NCBI GenBank assembly: GCA_003712055.1
Contig: RHLJ01000004.1
Coordinates: 124,001-188,000 of the forward strand
DNA length: 64,000 nt
Reading direction: 5' to 3'
From: Balneola sp.
GTDB lineage: Bacteria; Bacteroidota; Rhodothermia; Balneolales; Balneolaceae
The position numbers and the translations under genes were made by a program. Below are positions 44,515 to 53,436 of the stretch, piece by piece. The notes below the pieces were generated by a model, which was not told the origin of the DNA, did not search any database, and saw only the letters and a list, made by a program, of their open reading frames with translations. Within the stretch, counting starts at the first letter, position 1; every line of letters starts with the position of its first letter.

Positions 44515-47139
44515 TTATTCTGATTTTAGACTATCAATAGGATTAGCCGTGGCTGTTTTAAAGGATTTGATACTAACCGTTAGCAAAGCCACACCAAGGG
44601 CAATTACAGCTGTAGATATAAATATCATAGGCCCCAGGTCTATTCGATAAGCAAAATCCTTCAGCCAGTTGTTTGCCAAAAACCAACCTACTGGAATAGA
44701 AATCAAAAGGCTTATCCCAATAAGTTTTATGAAATCTCTGTTTAGCAGTGTGATGATTTGAAGAAGGTTGGCTCCAAGCACTTTTCGGATCCCTATTTCC
44801 TTAGAACGCTGTTCCATCATAAACGAAGCAAGCCCAAATAATCCCATACAGGCAATGAACAATGCTAATATGGTAAAGTAGTTGAACATCTTACCAAGAG
44901 TTAGCTCGGTTCGGTACTGGTTATCAAAAGTGTCATCTAAAAAGGCATGGATAAATGGGAAATCCGGGGAAATAGCTCTTATCTCGTCTTCTACAAAACG
45001 CAGCGTCTCCTGCATATTATTAGGGGAGATTTTAAGCATGATTTTAGAATGCTGTTCGATGGGGGCATACCTGAGTAAAAGAGGGGCAATGCTGGAATGA
45101 TAACTCATAAAGTTAAAGTCTTGAACAACGCCAACAATGCGTCCATCTCTACGCCAAAGAATGAAATCTTTGCCAACAGCTTCCTCTGGACTCCAACCAA
45201 TACTTCTCGCCAACGACTCATTAATAATAAGGTGGTTTGCAGTATCAGGATCCATTTCCTCATCAAAATATCTTCCAGCAATCATGTCTACTCCCAGCAT
45301 TTCCAGGTAATTGGTATTAATGATCCCGTTGAAGGTATCCAGATCGTAGTCTTCGGGTTTTCCATCCCAGTTAATGCCACTTGTTTGGCTTTCTATTTTT
45401 GTTGGAAGGTGAGACCCGGACGAAACAGAAAGGATGTTGGGGTTAGATGAGAAAGATTGTTTGAGCACATCAAAACGCGGCATTACTTCCGGATCTGTGA
45501 TCTCAATAGTCACAATTTGATCGCGATTAAAGCCGGCATCCTTCGATTGAATATAATTCAGCTGCTGAAAGATGACGACAGAGGAAAGAACCAGGATGTT
45601 AGTAATAGCGAATTGACCAACTACTAAGAGGTTTCTCATTCTTCGGTTCGTGCTACCTCCTTTTATAGTTTTCTTGAACACACCAATCGGAGATAAACCC
45701 GACATATATAAAGCAGGATAGCTTCCCGAGATCAACCCAACAAGGGTGCCAATTCCTATGAAAAGAGCCCAGAATAGTGGGGTATTGAAAATCTGGAGGG
45801 AAACAGATTGCCCTAAAGAAGCTGATAGTGTGGGAAATAAAGTGATGACTATAACTAAAGCTAAGAATAACCCGGCCAGAGAGAACACCAAAGCTTCGGC
45901 AACAAACTGCATGATCAGATTAGACTGAAAAGCCCCATTTACTTTTCGTACCCCGATCTCTTTTGCCCGGTTCATAGATCGGGCTGTGGCTAGATTCATA
46001 TAATTGATGCAGGCAATAATGAGGATGATAATTGCTATACCGGAAAGCATGTACACATAACGGGCGCTACTAATTTTTCCGGGATTAAAGTTTATACCTC
46101 CTGATTTGAGATACACATCTTTCAAAGGCTGTAGCGCAAAAAACGGCAGGTTTTGCGGGTTTTCTGAGTAGTAATCAGAGGTTAAAAGCTGAGGGTCGGA
46201 CAGTGCCTTAATTCTATCCACTAAATCCGAAGGAGATACGGTGCCGTCAATTTTTATATAGGAGTAGGTATTATTGTTTAGCCAGAATGTACTTTCTCTT
46301 TCATATCCTGGCATTGAATTCATCGGAGCCACAAAATCGAACTGAAGGTGAGTGTTGGAAGGAACATCTTCAATAATTCCGGTTACAGTTCTAAGAAAAG
46401 GCTCTTCATCATCATAGGTAAAAAGAATGGCCTCACCCATTGCGTTGGATTCACCAAAGTATTTTTCAGCAAGCGAACGTGTAAGGACAATGGAGTTTGG
46501 GTTCTCTAATGAAGTAGCTGGATTTCCCGCTAACCAATCATAGGAAAAGAAATCGAAGTAGCTTTCATTTGTAAACAGGCCGTCTTCAAAAAAGGGTTGG
46601 TTATTTGTGCTGAGCAATGACTCTCTGATATCCAAAACGACAGCTGCTTCAATACCCTGGAAATCATCATTTAAAGCCAAAGATAATGGCGTAGGATTCA
46701 CAGCATACCAATTGGTGCCCAGGTAAAAACCTTGTGGATCATTCCGAACTACACGATAAATTTTGTCGGAGTCTTCGTGTTGTCGATCATAGCTCATTTC
46801 ATGAACCACGAACAACCCAATGAGTACAAAACTGGCCAGCCCAATAGCTAGTCCCAAAATGTTAATGAATGAATAGCCTCGGTATTTGAGGATGTTACGG
46901 ATTGCAACTTTCAGGTAATTTCTAAACATATCTAAGGTCCAGTAAAAAGAGTGAATAATTTTTGAAGGGGCATATCTAAACACTTGCTTCCAGTACCACC
47001 AATCAGCCGCTCTAGGGCCATTCTTTTTAGAGAGATAAGCGTGATATTCTTCGAAATCGCCCAGAGTCGTTTTCCAAACATCATCATATTGAAGCTTGGT
47101 GAGGATCTTCTCCGCTAATTCTGGTGGTTTGTGATCCAT
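44515..47139 (-). CDS. Large ABC permease (FtsX/MacB-type, orphan duplicated-permease family), copy 2
   Basis: An 874-residue protein. The N-terminal ~75 residues form a 'permease prefix' domain (P-P-E-L-A-E-K-I-L...L-G-D-F-E-E-Y-H). A MacB-like periplasmic domain lies between the first TM (about 92-115) and a triplet near 375-490. Then the prefix-to-TM unit repeats, ending with three TMs (about 755-870). No ATPase is encoded here, so it depends on one from elsewhere. It begins at the stop of the copy 1 gene. Confidence 0.9.
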   Translation of the reverse strand: MDHKPPELAEKILTKLQYDDVWKTTLGDFEEYHAYLSKKNGPRAADWWYWKQVFRYAPSKIIHSFYWTLDMFRNYLKVAIRNILKYRGYSFINILGLAIGLASFVLIGLFVVHEMSYDRQHEDSDKIYRVVRNDPQGFYLGTNWYAVNPTPLSLALNDDFQGIEAAVVLDIRESLLSTNNQPFFEDGLFTNESYFDFFSYDWLAGNPATSLENPNSIVLTRSLAEKYFGESNAMGEAILFTYDDEEPFLRTVTGIIEDVPSNTHLQFDFVAPMNSMPGYERESTFWLNNNTYSYIKIDGTVSPSDLVDRIKALSDPQLLTSDYYSENPQNLPFFALQPLKDVYLKSGGINFNPGKISSARYVYMLSGIAIIILIIACINYMNLATARSMNRAKEIGVRKVNGAFQSNLIMQFVAEALVFSLAGLFLALVIVITLFPTLSASLGQSVSLQIFNTPLFWALFIGIGTLVGLISGSYPALYMSGLSPIGVFKKTIKGGSTNRRMRNLLVVGQFAITNILVLSSVVIFQQLNYIQSKDAGFNRDQIVTIEITDPEVMPRFDVLKQSFSSNPNILSVSSGSHLPTKIESQTSGINWDGKPEDYDLDTFNGIINTNYLEMLGVDMIAGRYFDEEMDPDTANHLIINESLARSIGWSPEEAVGKDFILWRRDGRIVGVVQDFNFMSYHSSIAPLLLRYAPIEQHSKIMLKISPNNMQETLRFVEDEIRAISPDFPFIHAFLDDTFDNQYRTELTLGKMFNYFTILALFIACMGLFGLASFMMEQRSKEIGIRKVLGANLLQIITLLNRDFIKLIGISLLISIPVGWFLANNWLKDFAYRIDLGPMIFISTAVIALGVALLTVSIKSFKTATANPIDSLKSE

Positions 47140-49778
47140 TATTCCGATTTAATACTATCTACAGGGTTAGCAAGTGCAGTTTTAATCGAATTAAAGCTTA
47201 CGGTGAATAGAGCGATCCCAAAGACTATTAACCCAGCAACAACAAAAATGAGAGGGTTGAGCTCAATTCTATATGCAAAGTCTTCCAGCCAGATACCTGA
47301 GATATACCAGGAAACTGGAATAGAAATCAGAAAGCTAATGCCAACCAGCTTAAGAAAGTCTTTATTAAGCAGGGCCAGGATTTGCATTACATTAGCACCC
47401 AATACTTTTCGAATACCAATTTCCTTAGTTCTCTGTTCTGAGATATAGGTAGCAAGCCCGAATAACCCCATACAGGCGATAAACAGGGCAAGCAATGAAA
47501 AGTAATTGAAGAGTGAGCCCAAACGTTGCTCGTCGTTATATAAGCTCAAATATCGTTCCTCCAAGAATGAGTATGAGAAGGGATATCCGGGGGAGAATTT
47601 CTTTATCGCTTCTTCCACACTTGCTAGGGTAGTTTGTATATCAACGCCATTAGATTTAAGCAGTACATAGCGTTGATTGCTTTGTGGGGTAAGCATAATA
47701 GCCAAAGGCGCTATAGATTGATCCAGAGATTGGAAGTTAAAGTTGTCAACTATACCCACAACAGCTCCTTGATTTCCCCATACAGAAAAGGATTTACCAA
47801 CAGCTTCCTCTTTTGTCCAACCAATCTCTCTAATGGCCGCTTCGTTAAGGAGGTAGTCCCTCTCCGTCTCTTTAAACAAATCAGCACTAAATGATCTTCC
47901 TTCAACAATTTGAATATCTAGCATTTCAATGAAATCAAATCCAACTGGAGAGACATAAATGCCTAGCTCATCCTCTTCCTGCATTCCCTCCCATTCTGTT
48001 CCTCTGGTTTGGCTACTCATGAAAATGGGATCGAATTGAGAGGAAGAAACCTGTTCGATTCCGGGGATTTTCAATAGCTCAGCTTGTAAAGTTTCAAACT
48101 GGTCCCAAAGTTCGGAGTCTCGGTTTGGTATGGTAATGACCTGTTCTCTGTTTAATCCGGTATCCGTAGTTCTTAAAAAGTTCAATTGAAGGAATACCAC
48201 AATAGAGCTAACCAGGAGAACTGCAGTAATGCTGAATTGCCCCACTACAAGAAGATTTCTAATGATAGAATTCTTTTTCCCTCCTTTAATGTGACTCTTA
48301 AGAATTAATACAGGCTTCAGCTTAGACATATAAAATGCCGGGTAGCTACCTGCAATTATTCCCACAACCAGGCTAAGAGCTAACGAAGTAATCCAGAACT
48401 CCCATTCAAAAAAGAATTGAGTGGTTAATTTGCGATTAAATAAGGTTTCGAAAACGGGTGCCGAAAAAATTACAAGAACAATAGCACCAAAAATCCCGAG
48501 AAGAGAAATCAGCACTGCTTCGGATAAAAACTGCATAACCAGGTTTGACTGGTAAGCTCCAATTACCTTACGAACCCCCACTTCTTTAGCCCGGGTAAGT
48601 GAACGGGCAGTAGAAAGGTTCATGTAGTTCACACAAGCAATCAATAGGATGATGATTGCGATAACCGCAAACATATACACGTTTTTAATATCGCCTGGTG
48701 TAGAAGGATTGAAATTTAAATGAGAAGAAGAAAGATGGATGTCCTCCAGCGACTGCAGTGAATAATTGGGAAGGGCGTTTGGGGTTTCTGAATAAAATTC
48801 GGAAGAACCAGTATACCTTGAAGCGAAGCCAGGTAGTTTTTCTGAAAACTCAGCTGCAGATACGCCTTCTCTTAATGTGATGAAGGTGTATACATTGCTA
48901 TTCCCCCACTCATTCAGATTGTATTCGTAATACGGAGTAGTTTGATCGTTAACGATATAGTTAAAACCGAAATGTGAATTCTTTGGGGGATCGGCAACAA
49001 CACCTGTTACGGTTTTTTCTACTTCTCTGCCATTAGGATACTCTTGCCGGATTGTTTTCCCCATAGGGTTTTCAGTACCAAATAGTTTTTCTACCATGCT
49101 TTGAGTAAGTACAATGGAATAAGGATCGGTTAACGCAGTTTCGCTATTCCCCATATACCAGGTATAAGTGAAGATTTTCGAAAATTCTTCATCAACTGCG
49201 ATGCCCCATTCAATCATACTCTTTTCATCGGCCCTCAGAACGGTTCTGGAACTGGTAAAGTAGGCCGCGAATTCTACTTCAGGATAGTCTTCTTTCATGG
49301 TTGCAGCCATAGGAGTAGCCGTTACTGCATACCAATTCGAGCCTAGGTAGGTATTCTGTGGTTGTTGCTCAATAACCCGATAGGTGCGGTCGCTATGAGT
49401 ATGAAAACTATCGTAATTGAGCTCAAACTGGATAAAAAACCCGATGATCAAAAAGCAAGCTAAGCCAATAGTTAACCCAACTATATTTACGAAGGAGTAA
49501 CTCTTCTGCTTATTTAAATTTCTGAAAGCAATTTTTAGATAGTTCTTGAACATAGCGATGGACCAATAGAATTTGTGAGTGATTTTTGAAGGGGCGTATC
49601 GAAGTACTTGTCGCCAATACCATGCATCCGCTTCTTTTTTTCCTTTGTTAGAAACCAGGTAGGCGTAATACTCTTCGAAATCTCCAAGTGTGGTTTTCCA
49701 GACGTCATCATATTGAAGCCTGGTCAGGAGCTTTTCTGCTAATTTGGGAGGGTGAGGCAACATGCTAGCTAGCTCCAA
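47139..49778 (-). CDS. Large ABC permease (FtsX/MacB-type, orphan duplicated-permease family), copy 1
   Basis: An 879-residue paralogue of the downstream gene, with the same order: prefix domain (1-75), TM, MacB-like periplasmic domain, TM triplet, second periplasmic domain, TM triplet. Shared blocks include S-L-T-R-A-K-E-V-G-V-R-K-V and T-K-E-I-G-I-R-K-V-L-G-A-N. Family members act in peptide or antibiotic export or envelope stress. The substrate here is unknown. Its start overlaps the end of the PadR gene by 14 nt. Confidence 0.9.
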   Translation of the reverse strand: MELASMLPHPPKLAEKLLTRLQYDDVWKTTLGDFEEYYAYLVSNKGKKEADAWYWRQVLRYAPSKITHKFYWSIAMFKNYLKIAFRNLNKQKSYSFVNIVGLTIGLACFLIIGFFIQFELNYDSFHTHSDRTYRVIEQQPQNTYLGSNWYAVTATPMAATMKEDYPEVEFAAYFTSSRTVLRADEKSMIEWGIAVDEEFSKIFTYTWYMGNSETALTDPYSIVLTQSMVEKLFGTENPMGKTIRQEYPNGREVEKTVTGVVADPPKNSHFGFNYIVNDQTTPYYEYNLNEWGNSNVYTFITLREGVSAAEFSEKLPGFASRYTGSSEFYSETPNALPNYSLQSLEDIHLSSSHLNFNPSTPGDIKNVYMFAVIAIIILLIACVNYMNLSTARSLTRAKEVGVRKVIGAYQSNLVMQFLSEAVLISLLGIFGAIVLVIFSAPVFETLFNRKLTTQFFFEWEFWITSLALSLVVGIIAGSYPAFYMSKLKPVLILKSHIKGGKKNSIIRNLLVVGQFSITAVLLVSSIVVFLQLNFLRTTDTGLNREQVITIPNRDSELWDQFETLQAELLKIPGIEQVSSSQFDPIFMSSQTRGTEWEGMQEEDELGIYVSPVGFDFIEMLDIQIVEGRSFSADLFKETERDYLLNEAAIREIGWTKEEAVGKSFSVWGNQGAVVGIVDNFNFQSLDQSIAPLAIMLTPQSNQRYVLLKSNGVDIQTTLASVEEAIKKFSPGYPFSYSFLEERYLSLYNDEQRLGSLFNYFSLLALFIACMGLFGLATYISEQRTKEIGIRKVLGANVMQILALLNKDFLKLVGISFLISIPVSWYISGIWLEDFAYRIELNPLIFVVAGLIVFGIALFTVSFNSIKTALANPVDSIKSE

Positions 49779-50091
49779 ACATTAATTGAGGAACTCCGCT
49801 CCACATGCTTTGCTGAACTTCATACGCATGGCGAAGGGCAGTTTTGCCATCACGGGTTAAGGCATAAATGCGCTTATGTCTCCCACCTCGTTCAGGGGTA
49901 GATTCAGAAAGAGAAGAGGAGAGATAGCCTCTTTTTTCCAGTCGCTCAAGGGGCATATAAATACCACCAAGCGACCATTCTTTTTCTGTCAGTTCAGATA
50001 GTTTTTCCTGGATAGGGATGCTATAAGCGTTTTCATCGAGTTTAAAAACGGCAAGTAAAATGTATTCTTCGGCTCTTGTTAAAAGCTTCAT
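49765..50091 (-). CDS. PadR-family transcriptional regulator
   Basis: A 108-residue PadR protein with the winged helix (A-E-E-Y-I-L-L-A-V-F-K-L, then W-S-L-G-G-I-Y-M-P-L-E-R-L, then G-G-R-H-K-R-I-Y-A-L-T). It lacks the long C-terminal domain of PadR sensu stricto. In this operon type the PadR protein controls the permeases encoded behind it, and the 14-nt overlap supports that here. Confidence 0.92.
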   Translation of the reverse strand: MKLLTRAEEYILLAVFKLDENAYSIPIQEKLSELTEKEWSLGGIYMPLERLEKRGYLSSSLSESTPERGGRHKRIYALTRDGKTALRHAYEVQQSMWSGVPQLMFGAS

Positions 50092-50187
50092 ATTTCCAAT
50101 TCTTATTTTTTGAAACTAATCGCAATACTACCTAAAAAAATATTTGTTTCAAATTTTTAGAAATGGATAGAAATTATATACAGACTT

Positions 50188-50294
50188 GTCACTTCGACCC
50201 AGCCTGGCCGATAGACGGGCGGAGGAGAAGTCTAAAGATTTCCATTAACGCCAATGTGCAGATTTTTCACCTCCATTCGGAGGATTCGAAATGA
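50188..50294. repeat. Dispersed inverted repeat, GTCACTTCGA variant
   Basis: Ends are GTCACTTCGA and TTCGAAATGAC. A GGCGGAGG/CCTCCATTC pair lies inside. It differs in sequence from the GTCATTCTGA family but has the same size and architecture. Confidence 0.65.
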
Positions 50295-50368
50295 CAAACC
50301 AAGAAAGTCTTGCGAGGAGTATCAAATACAGATTTGGATTCAATAGAAATCGACGAAGCAATCTTGAG

Positions 50369-51598
50369 CTAAAGGCTCAATGAGTCCGGTAATGTTAAGC
50401 CGTAATTTCTTTTACCTGTTGGTTTAAATGAATCCTCGAGGACCTGGAACCAGGGAATTCCGTAGGCTCCCTTTTTGACCTCCACTGTCACTATATCTCC
50501 AATTTTAACACGGTTATAAAAAGAAAGACTTACTTTTCCTTCTGTTTTTTTGGTATTCAGAGGGTGCCAATTTTCAGATAGAACCAAGTTATTAAAGTTA
50601 TCAGATTGCTTCTTTTGAATTATCTCGGCTTGATATCTAACAGCAGAAGAAGTATCAAAAATCACGTTTGATATAGCTATAGCGGAACAAAAAAAGCCAT
50701 ATAGAAAAAAAGGGAACATATAAGTAGCTCCAAAATCGCTTTTCTTGGAAAAACCTACTTCATCAGTTTTGAAAAACAAAATTAATACGATGCAAAGTGA
50801 AAGAGGAATAGAAAAAACCCATATCCATTTAGTGGTGATAAAGTTGAAATCATAAAGCACCCTCATTCCTAGTGCACAAGTAGGGAATAATAGAGAAACA
50901 AATAGGGATGGGTAGATAGTGTTGGCTCTATCATTGATTTTCAAAAGCCCCTTGAATTGAATAATCAGAAAAATCGCAACAAACGGAATTATCATATTGA
51001 ACAAAATTACTAGGTCGTATGGCGAAGGGAAAAATAATGCCAGGATCAATAGGATAAAGGAGGTGCCATTCAACCATTTTGTAGTCTTTTTAGCAAGTTC
51101 AAACCGTTCATTTCGTTCAAAATTATTTCTGCCAAACCGTTCATCAGCAACAATTTCATTTGCCTCCCTTGTAAGTTTATATAAGCTTAGTTCATCAAAG
51201 TTTTGTGAGAGGAAATTGATTAGAGATATACTGTCTTCAAGATAGCGCGTTACTTTTAGGGGCTTTTGATTTTTTGACTTGGGAATTATTCTGAAATAGT
51301 TTTCATCAATCTCAAAACCTTGTATTTCTGCAAGGAACATAGAGTGGGATTTAAACGCAACTTGATGAAAAAAAAGATCCTTTTTGACAATAAGTACCTC
51401 ACGATAAGTTCTAATTAAGGCATAAGTAGAAAAAGAAAAAGCAATTAGACCCAGCATAAAAAGTAATACAAGTACCCATATATCCTCCGATACCCGATCA
51501 AATAGAACATTGTATAAAAGAGCGATTCCAAGCCCTCCAAATAGCAGGCATAGAGCATAAATAAAAATTCGCCAACCGGGGGATATTCTGAATTCCAT
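50369..51598 (-). CDS. Hypothetical polytopic membrane protein downstream of rtcB
   Basis: A 409-residue protein with no recognised family. Hydrophobic segments lie at about 10-30, 42-62, 175-195, 200-215, 230-250, 255-275 and 290-312. Between the second and third is a charged cytoplasmic region (75-165). The C-terminal 90 residues are soluble (K-V-S-L-S-F-Y-N-R-V-K-I-G-D-I-V-T-V-E-V). It starts 45 nt behind rtcB on the same strand, with no terminator between them, so it may be part of the RNA-repair operon. Confidence 0.8.
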   Translation of the reverse strand: MEFRISPGWRIFIYALCLLFGGLGIALLYNVLFDRVSEDIWVLVLLFMLGLIAFSFSTYALIRTYREVLIVKKDLFFHQVAFKSHSMFLAEIQGFEIDENYFRIIPKSKNQKPLKVTRYLEDSISLINFLSQNFDELSLYKLTREANEIVADERFGRNNFERNERFELAKKTTKWLNGTSFILLILALFFPSPYDLVILFNMIIPFVAIFLIIQFKGLLKINDRANTIYPSLFVSLLFPTCALGMRVLYDFNFITTKWIWVFSIPLSLCIVLILFFKTDEVGFSKKSDFGATYMFPFFLYGFFCSAIAISNVIFDTSSAVRYQAEIIQKKQSDNFNNLVLSENWHPLNTKKTEGKVSLSFYNRVKIGDIVTVEVKKGAYGIPWFQVLEDSFKPTGKRNYGLTLPDSLSL

Positions 51599-51643
51599 AT
51601 TTAAAAATAATACCAGGCTAGCGATGTAACAACAGGATTTAAT

Positions 51644-52858
51644 TCAGATTGAAATCAAAATCAAAATATGCTTACCGTCACTCGCCATTGCCACACCAAT
51701 AGGAGTGAGGGTATGGGTTATTCGGATTGTATCCTGATGGAAACTAAGTACCTCCTCCAGCTTTTTATAACATTGTGGGCTTTCGTCAGCACCGCCACCT
51801 CGAAGTTCAATGCCTCTCTTGACTGCATCGCGTTGAGTGTTTTTATAATTCACCTCTCCGCGTTGCACCTGGATTTTTCTTCCATGTTTCCATTTGAACT
51901 TTCCGGCAGCTTTCCTTCTGCTCATAACGCGTCCAGCGCCATGAACTGTTGAATACAATCCTTTTTGTGATTCCTTGGAATCAACACCCTCAATGATTAC
52001 CGAATCATCGAACATATTAGCTCCAATAAATCCGGCTTGTCCTGGAAATGCAGGAGTACAACCTTTACGAACTACCCAGTACTCTTCACCAAAATGTTGT
52101 TCTTTCCATGCAAAGTTGTGATGGTTGTGTACTTCGTAGTTGGATTCAGTTCCAAGGATTTCCAGGACTTTATTTACTACGGCATCACGTCCTGCATAAG
52201 CATATCTGCCGGCTATTTCCAGGGCCTGAATATAATCCATACCTATTTCTGAATGGGTATCAAAAAGAATAGGCTTTCCATTCATTGGGCCTTCGTTGGC
52301 ATGTTCACCAAACCCCTTCCCCTGGGAAAGAGCAATGAACCCGGTAGTTATATTATGGCCGAAACCTCTTGATCCAAAGTGAACTCCTATCCAAAGGAAT
52401 CCCTCAGTATCACGAAATAAATCCACGAAGTGGTTTCCGGATCCTACAGAACCCAATTGTTTAGCCGCCTTACTTTGAAGTTTATTCTGGATGTGGTTCG
52501 TCATTTTTACCTGTAAGTCTGGTATTTCATCAAGTACGGGATGATCAATTGGGTTCGGGTTAGGTACTCCAGCTCCAAATCCAATTTGTTTCCAGATCTC
52601 ATCCATAACTTTTGCAATATTGACATCACTTGCCTGTACAGGTGTACGTACCGCTTTATTGCCACAGGCTATATCAAAGCCTACTCCAGATAGCGAAATC
52701 TTGTTTCTATAAGCAACGGCTCCCCCAATTGGGTGTCCATATCCATAGTGAGCATCAGCTGTAAGAACAGCATGGTCATCTTCACTAAAACAGTTTTTTA
52801 TTTGTTCAATAGAAGAGGGTTCAATGATTTCCTCTCCAAAAATTTTCAAGTTTTCCAT
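51644..52858 (-). CDS. rtcB: RNA-splicing ligase RtcB
   Basis: A 404-residue GTP-dependent ligase joining 2',3'-cyclic-phosphate (or 3'-phosphate) and 5'-OH RNA ends. Metal ligands are seen in G-V-G-F-D-I-A-C-G-N (59-67), G-S-G-N-H-F (139-144), V-H-F-G-S-R-G (159-165) and N-H-H-N-F (245-249). The guanylylated His is H306 in V-H-G-A-G-R. Length fits the shorter bacterial RtcB group. The gene follows the five Y-RNA-like RNAs, 14 nt after element 5, and lies downstream of rsr, so ligase, Ro60 and Y RNAs probably share transcription. Confidence 0.97.
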   Translation of the reverse strand: MENLKIFGEEIIEPSSIEQIKNCFSEDDHAVLTADAHYGYGHPIGGAVAYRNKISLSGVGFDIACGNKAVRTPVQASDVNIAKVMDEIWKQIGFGAGVPNPNPIDHPVLDEIPDLQVKMTNHIQNKLQSKAAKQLGSVGSGNHFVDLFRDTEGFLWIGVHFGSRGFGHNITTGFIALSQGKGFGEHANEGPMNGKPILFDTHSEIGMDYIQALEIAGRYAYAGRDAVVNKVLEILGTESNYEVHNHHNFAWKEQHFGEEYWVVRKGCTPAFPGQAGFIGANMFDDSVIIEGVDSKESQKGLYSTVHGAGRVMSRRKAAGKFKWKHGRKIQVQRGEVNYKNTQRDAVKRGIELRGGGADESPQCYKKLEEVLSFHQDTIRITHTLTPIGVAMASDGKHILILISI

Positions 52859-52872
52859 AGTTAATAAATATC

Positions 52873-53014
52873 TGGAGGCAACAGGCGAAAAGCCGCTTTT
52901 TTCGTGTTTTTACCACTAAACTATCCCACCCCGAAAGTGTTCGAGATTGGGAGCCGGATTCGAACCGACGTCACGCGATCCTGAGTCGAAGTAAGGCTAC
53001 TCTACAGCACTCCA
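52873..53014 (-). ncRNA. Y-RNA-like element 5, permuted tRNA-like (next to rtcB)
   Basis: Lower stem TGGAG/CTCCA; internal loop TGCTGTA opposite GCCTGTTGC; helix GAGTAGCC/GGCTTTTC (one T-T mismatch); then T and TACTTCG. The effector region has a T-arm GTCGG-TTCGAAT-CCGGC (52953-52969). A closed acceptor hairpin with stems TCCCA/TGGGA and CTCGAA/TTCGGG and loop CACT follows (52924-52952). A D-arm GTTT-AGTGGTAA-AAAC comes next (52906-52921), and CGT/ACG pairs stand in for the anticodon stem top. The order T-arm, acceptor, D-arm is circularly permuted. There is no T-run, and its 3' end lies 14 nt before rtcB. Confidence 0.85.
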
Positions 53015-53030
53015 AAATTAAAAGATTAAT

Positions 53031-53131
53031 ACAAAAGGGCGACATTCAGTTTACCGTAACCGGATTCGAACCGGACTCACTCATTTCTGAGTTTCACCAT
53101 CGAAGTAGGGTAAACTAACAGCACCTAATGT
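53031..53131 (-). ncRNA. Y-RNA-like element 4, short form
   Basis: Helix AGTTTACC/GGTAAACT is a perfect 8 bp, flanked by TGCTGTT and opposite loop GAATGTCGC, with CTACTTCG following the 5' strand. The lower stem is weak (AGG/CCT, then mismatches, then ACA/TGT). The effector part has a GAAA tetraloop hairpin ACTCA/TGAGT (53079-53092) and a T-arm-like hairpin CCGG-TTCGAAT-CCGG (53060-53074). No D-arm is present. A short T-run (CCCTTTTG) lies at the 3' end. Confidence 0.8.
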
Positions 53132-53132
53132 G

Positions 53133-53275
53133 TTTAGAGTAATAGTCAATCAGAAATGAATTTCCGCCATCCTAATAACTTAGGAGCAGGGTTCGAACCT
53201 GCACATCTATAAAAGATCAGTTAAGCATTTGCTTCACCGGCGTCTACCGAAGTATTCCGATTTACAACATCTAAA
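53133..53275 (-). ncRNA. Y-RNA-like element 3
   Basis: Lower stem TTTAGA/TCTAAA; loop TGTTGTA opposite GACTATTAC; helix AATCGGA/TCTGATT (one G-U); then A-TACTTCG. The effector region contains a perfect T-arm GCAGG-TTCGAAC-CCTGC (53186-53202), followed at once by a closed hairpin TCCTAA-GTTA-TTAGGA (53170-53185) at the acceptor position. There is no clear D-arm. Two small hairpins (AAGC/GCTT and ATCT/AGAT) precede the T-arm. CGCC/GGCG may close the multiloop. Confidence 0.83.
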
Positions 53276-53286
53276 TGTCAAAAAGG

Positions 53287-53426
53287 GATTGAGGTAACCT
53301 TCGAAAAGTCTTCTCGTGCTCTACCAACTGAGCTACCCCATCCGAAAGTTTTCGGGATCGAGAGCCGAACTCGAACCGGCGACCACGTCGTTATGGCGAA
53401 GTATGACTTATCTACAACACTCAATC
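53287..53426 (-). ncRNA. Y-RNA-like element 2, permuted tRNA mimic with canonical D-arm
   Basis: Lower stem GATTGAG/CTCAATC; loop TGTTGTA opposite GAAGGTTAC; helix GATAAGTC/GACTTTTC (one mismatch); then A-TACTTCG. The T-arm is GCCGG-TTCGAGT-TCGGC (53364-53380). The capped acceptor hairpin (53336-53363) pairs TCTC/GGGG, ATCC/GGAT and GAA/TTC. The D-arm is GCTC-AGTTGGTA-GAGC (53318-53333). Twenty nucleotides spanning the D-arm (53317-53336) are identical to tRNA-Phe of this window. CGT/ACG would stack as the anticodon-stem top. CCCTTTTTG follows the lower stem, a plausible terminator. Confidence 0.88.
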
Positions 53427-53436
53427 AATATGTTAA

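Noticed and set aside
53281-53340. On the minus strand this looks like the 5' half of a normal tRNA gene
   Set aside because: There is no T-arm or matching 3' acceptor strand downstream. The T-arm lies upstream and is joined by a hairpin-closed acceptor stem, so it is part of permuted Y-RNA-like element 2.
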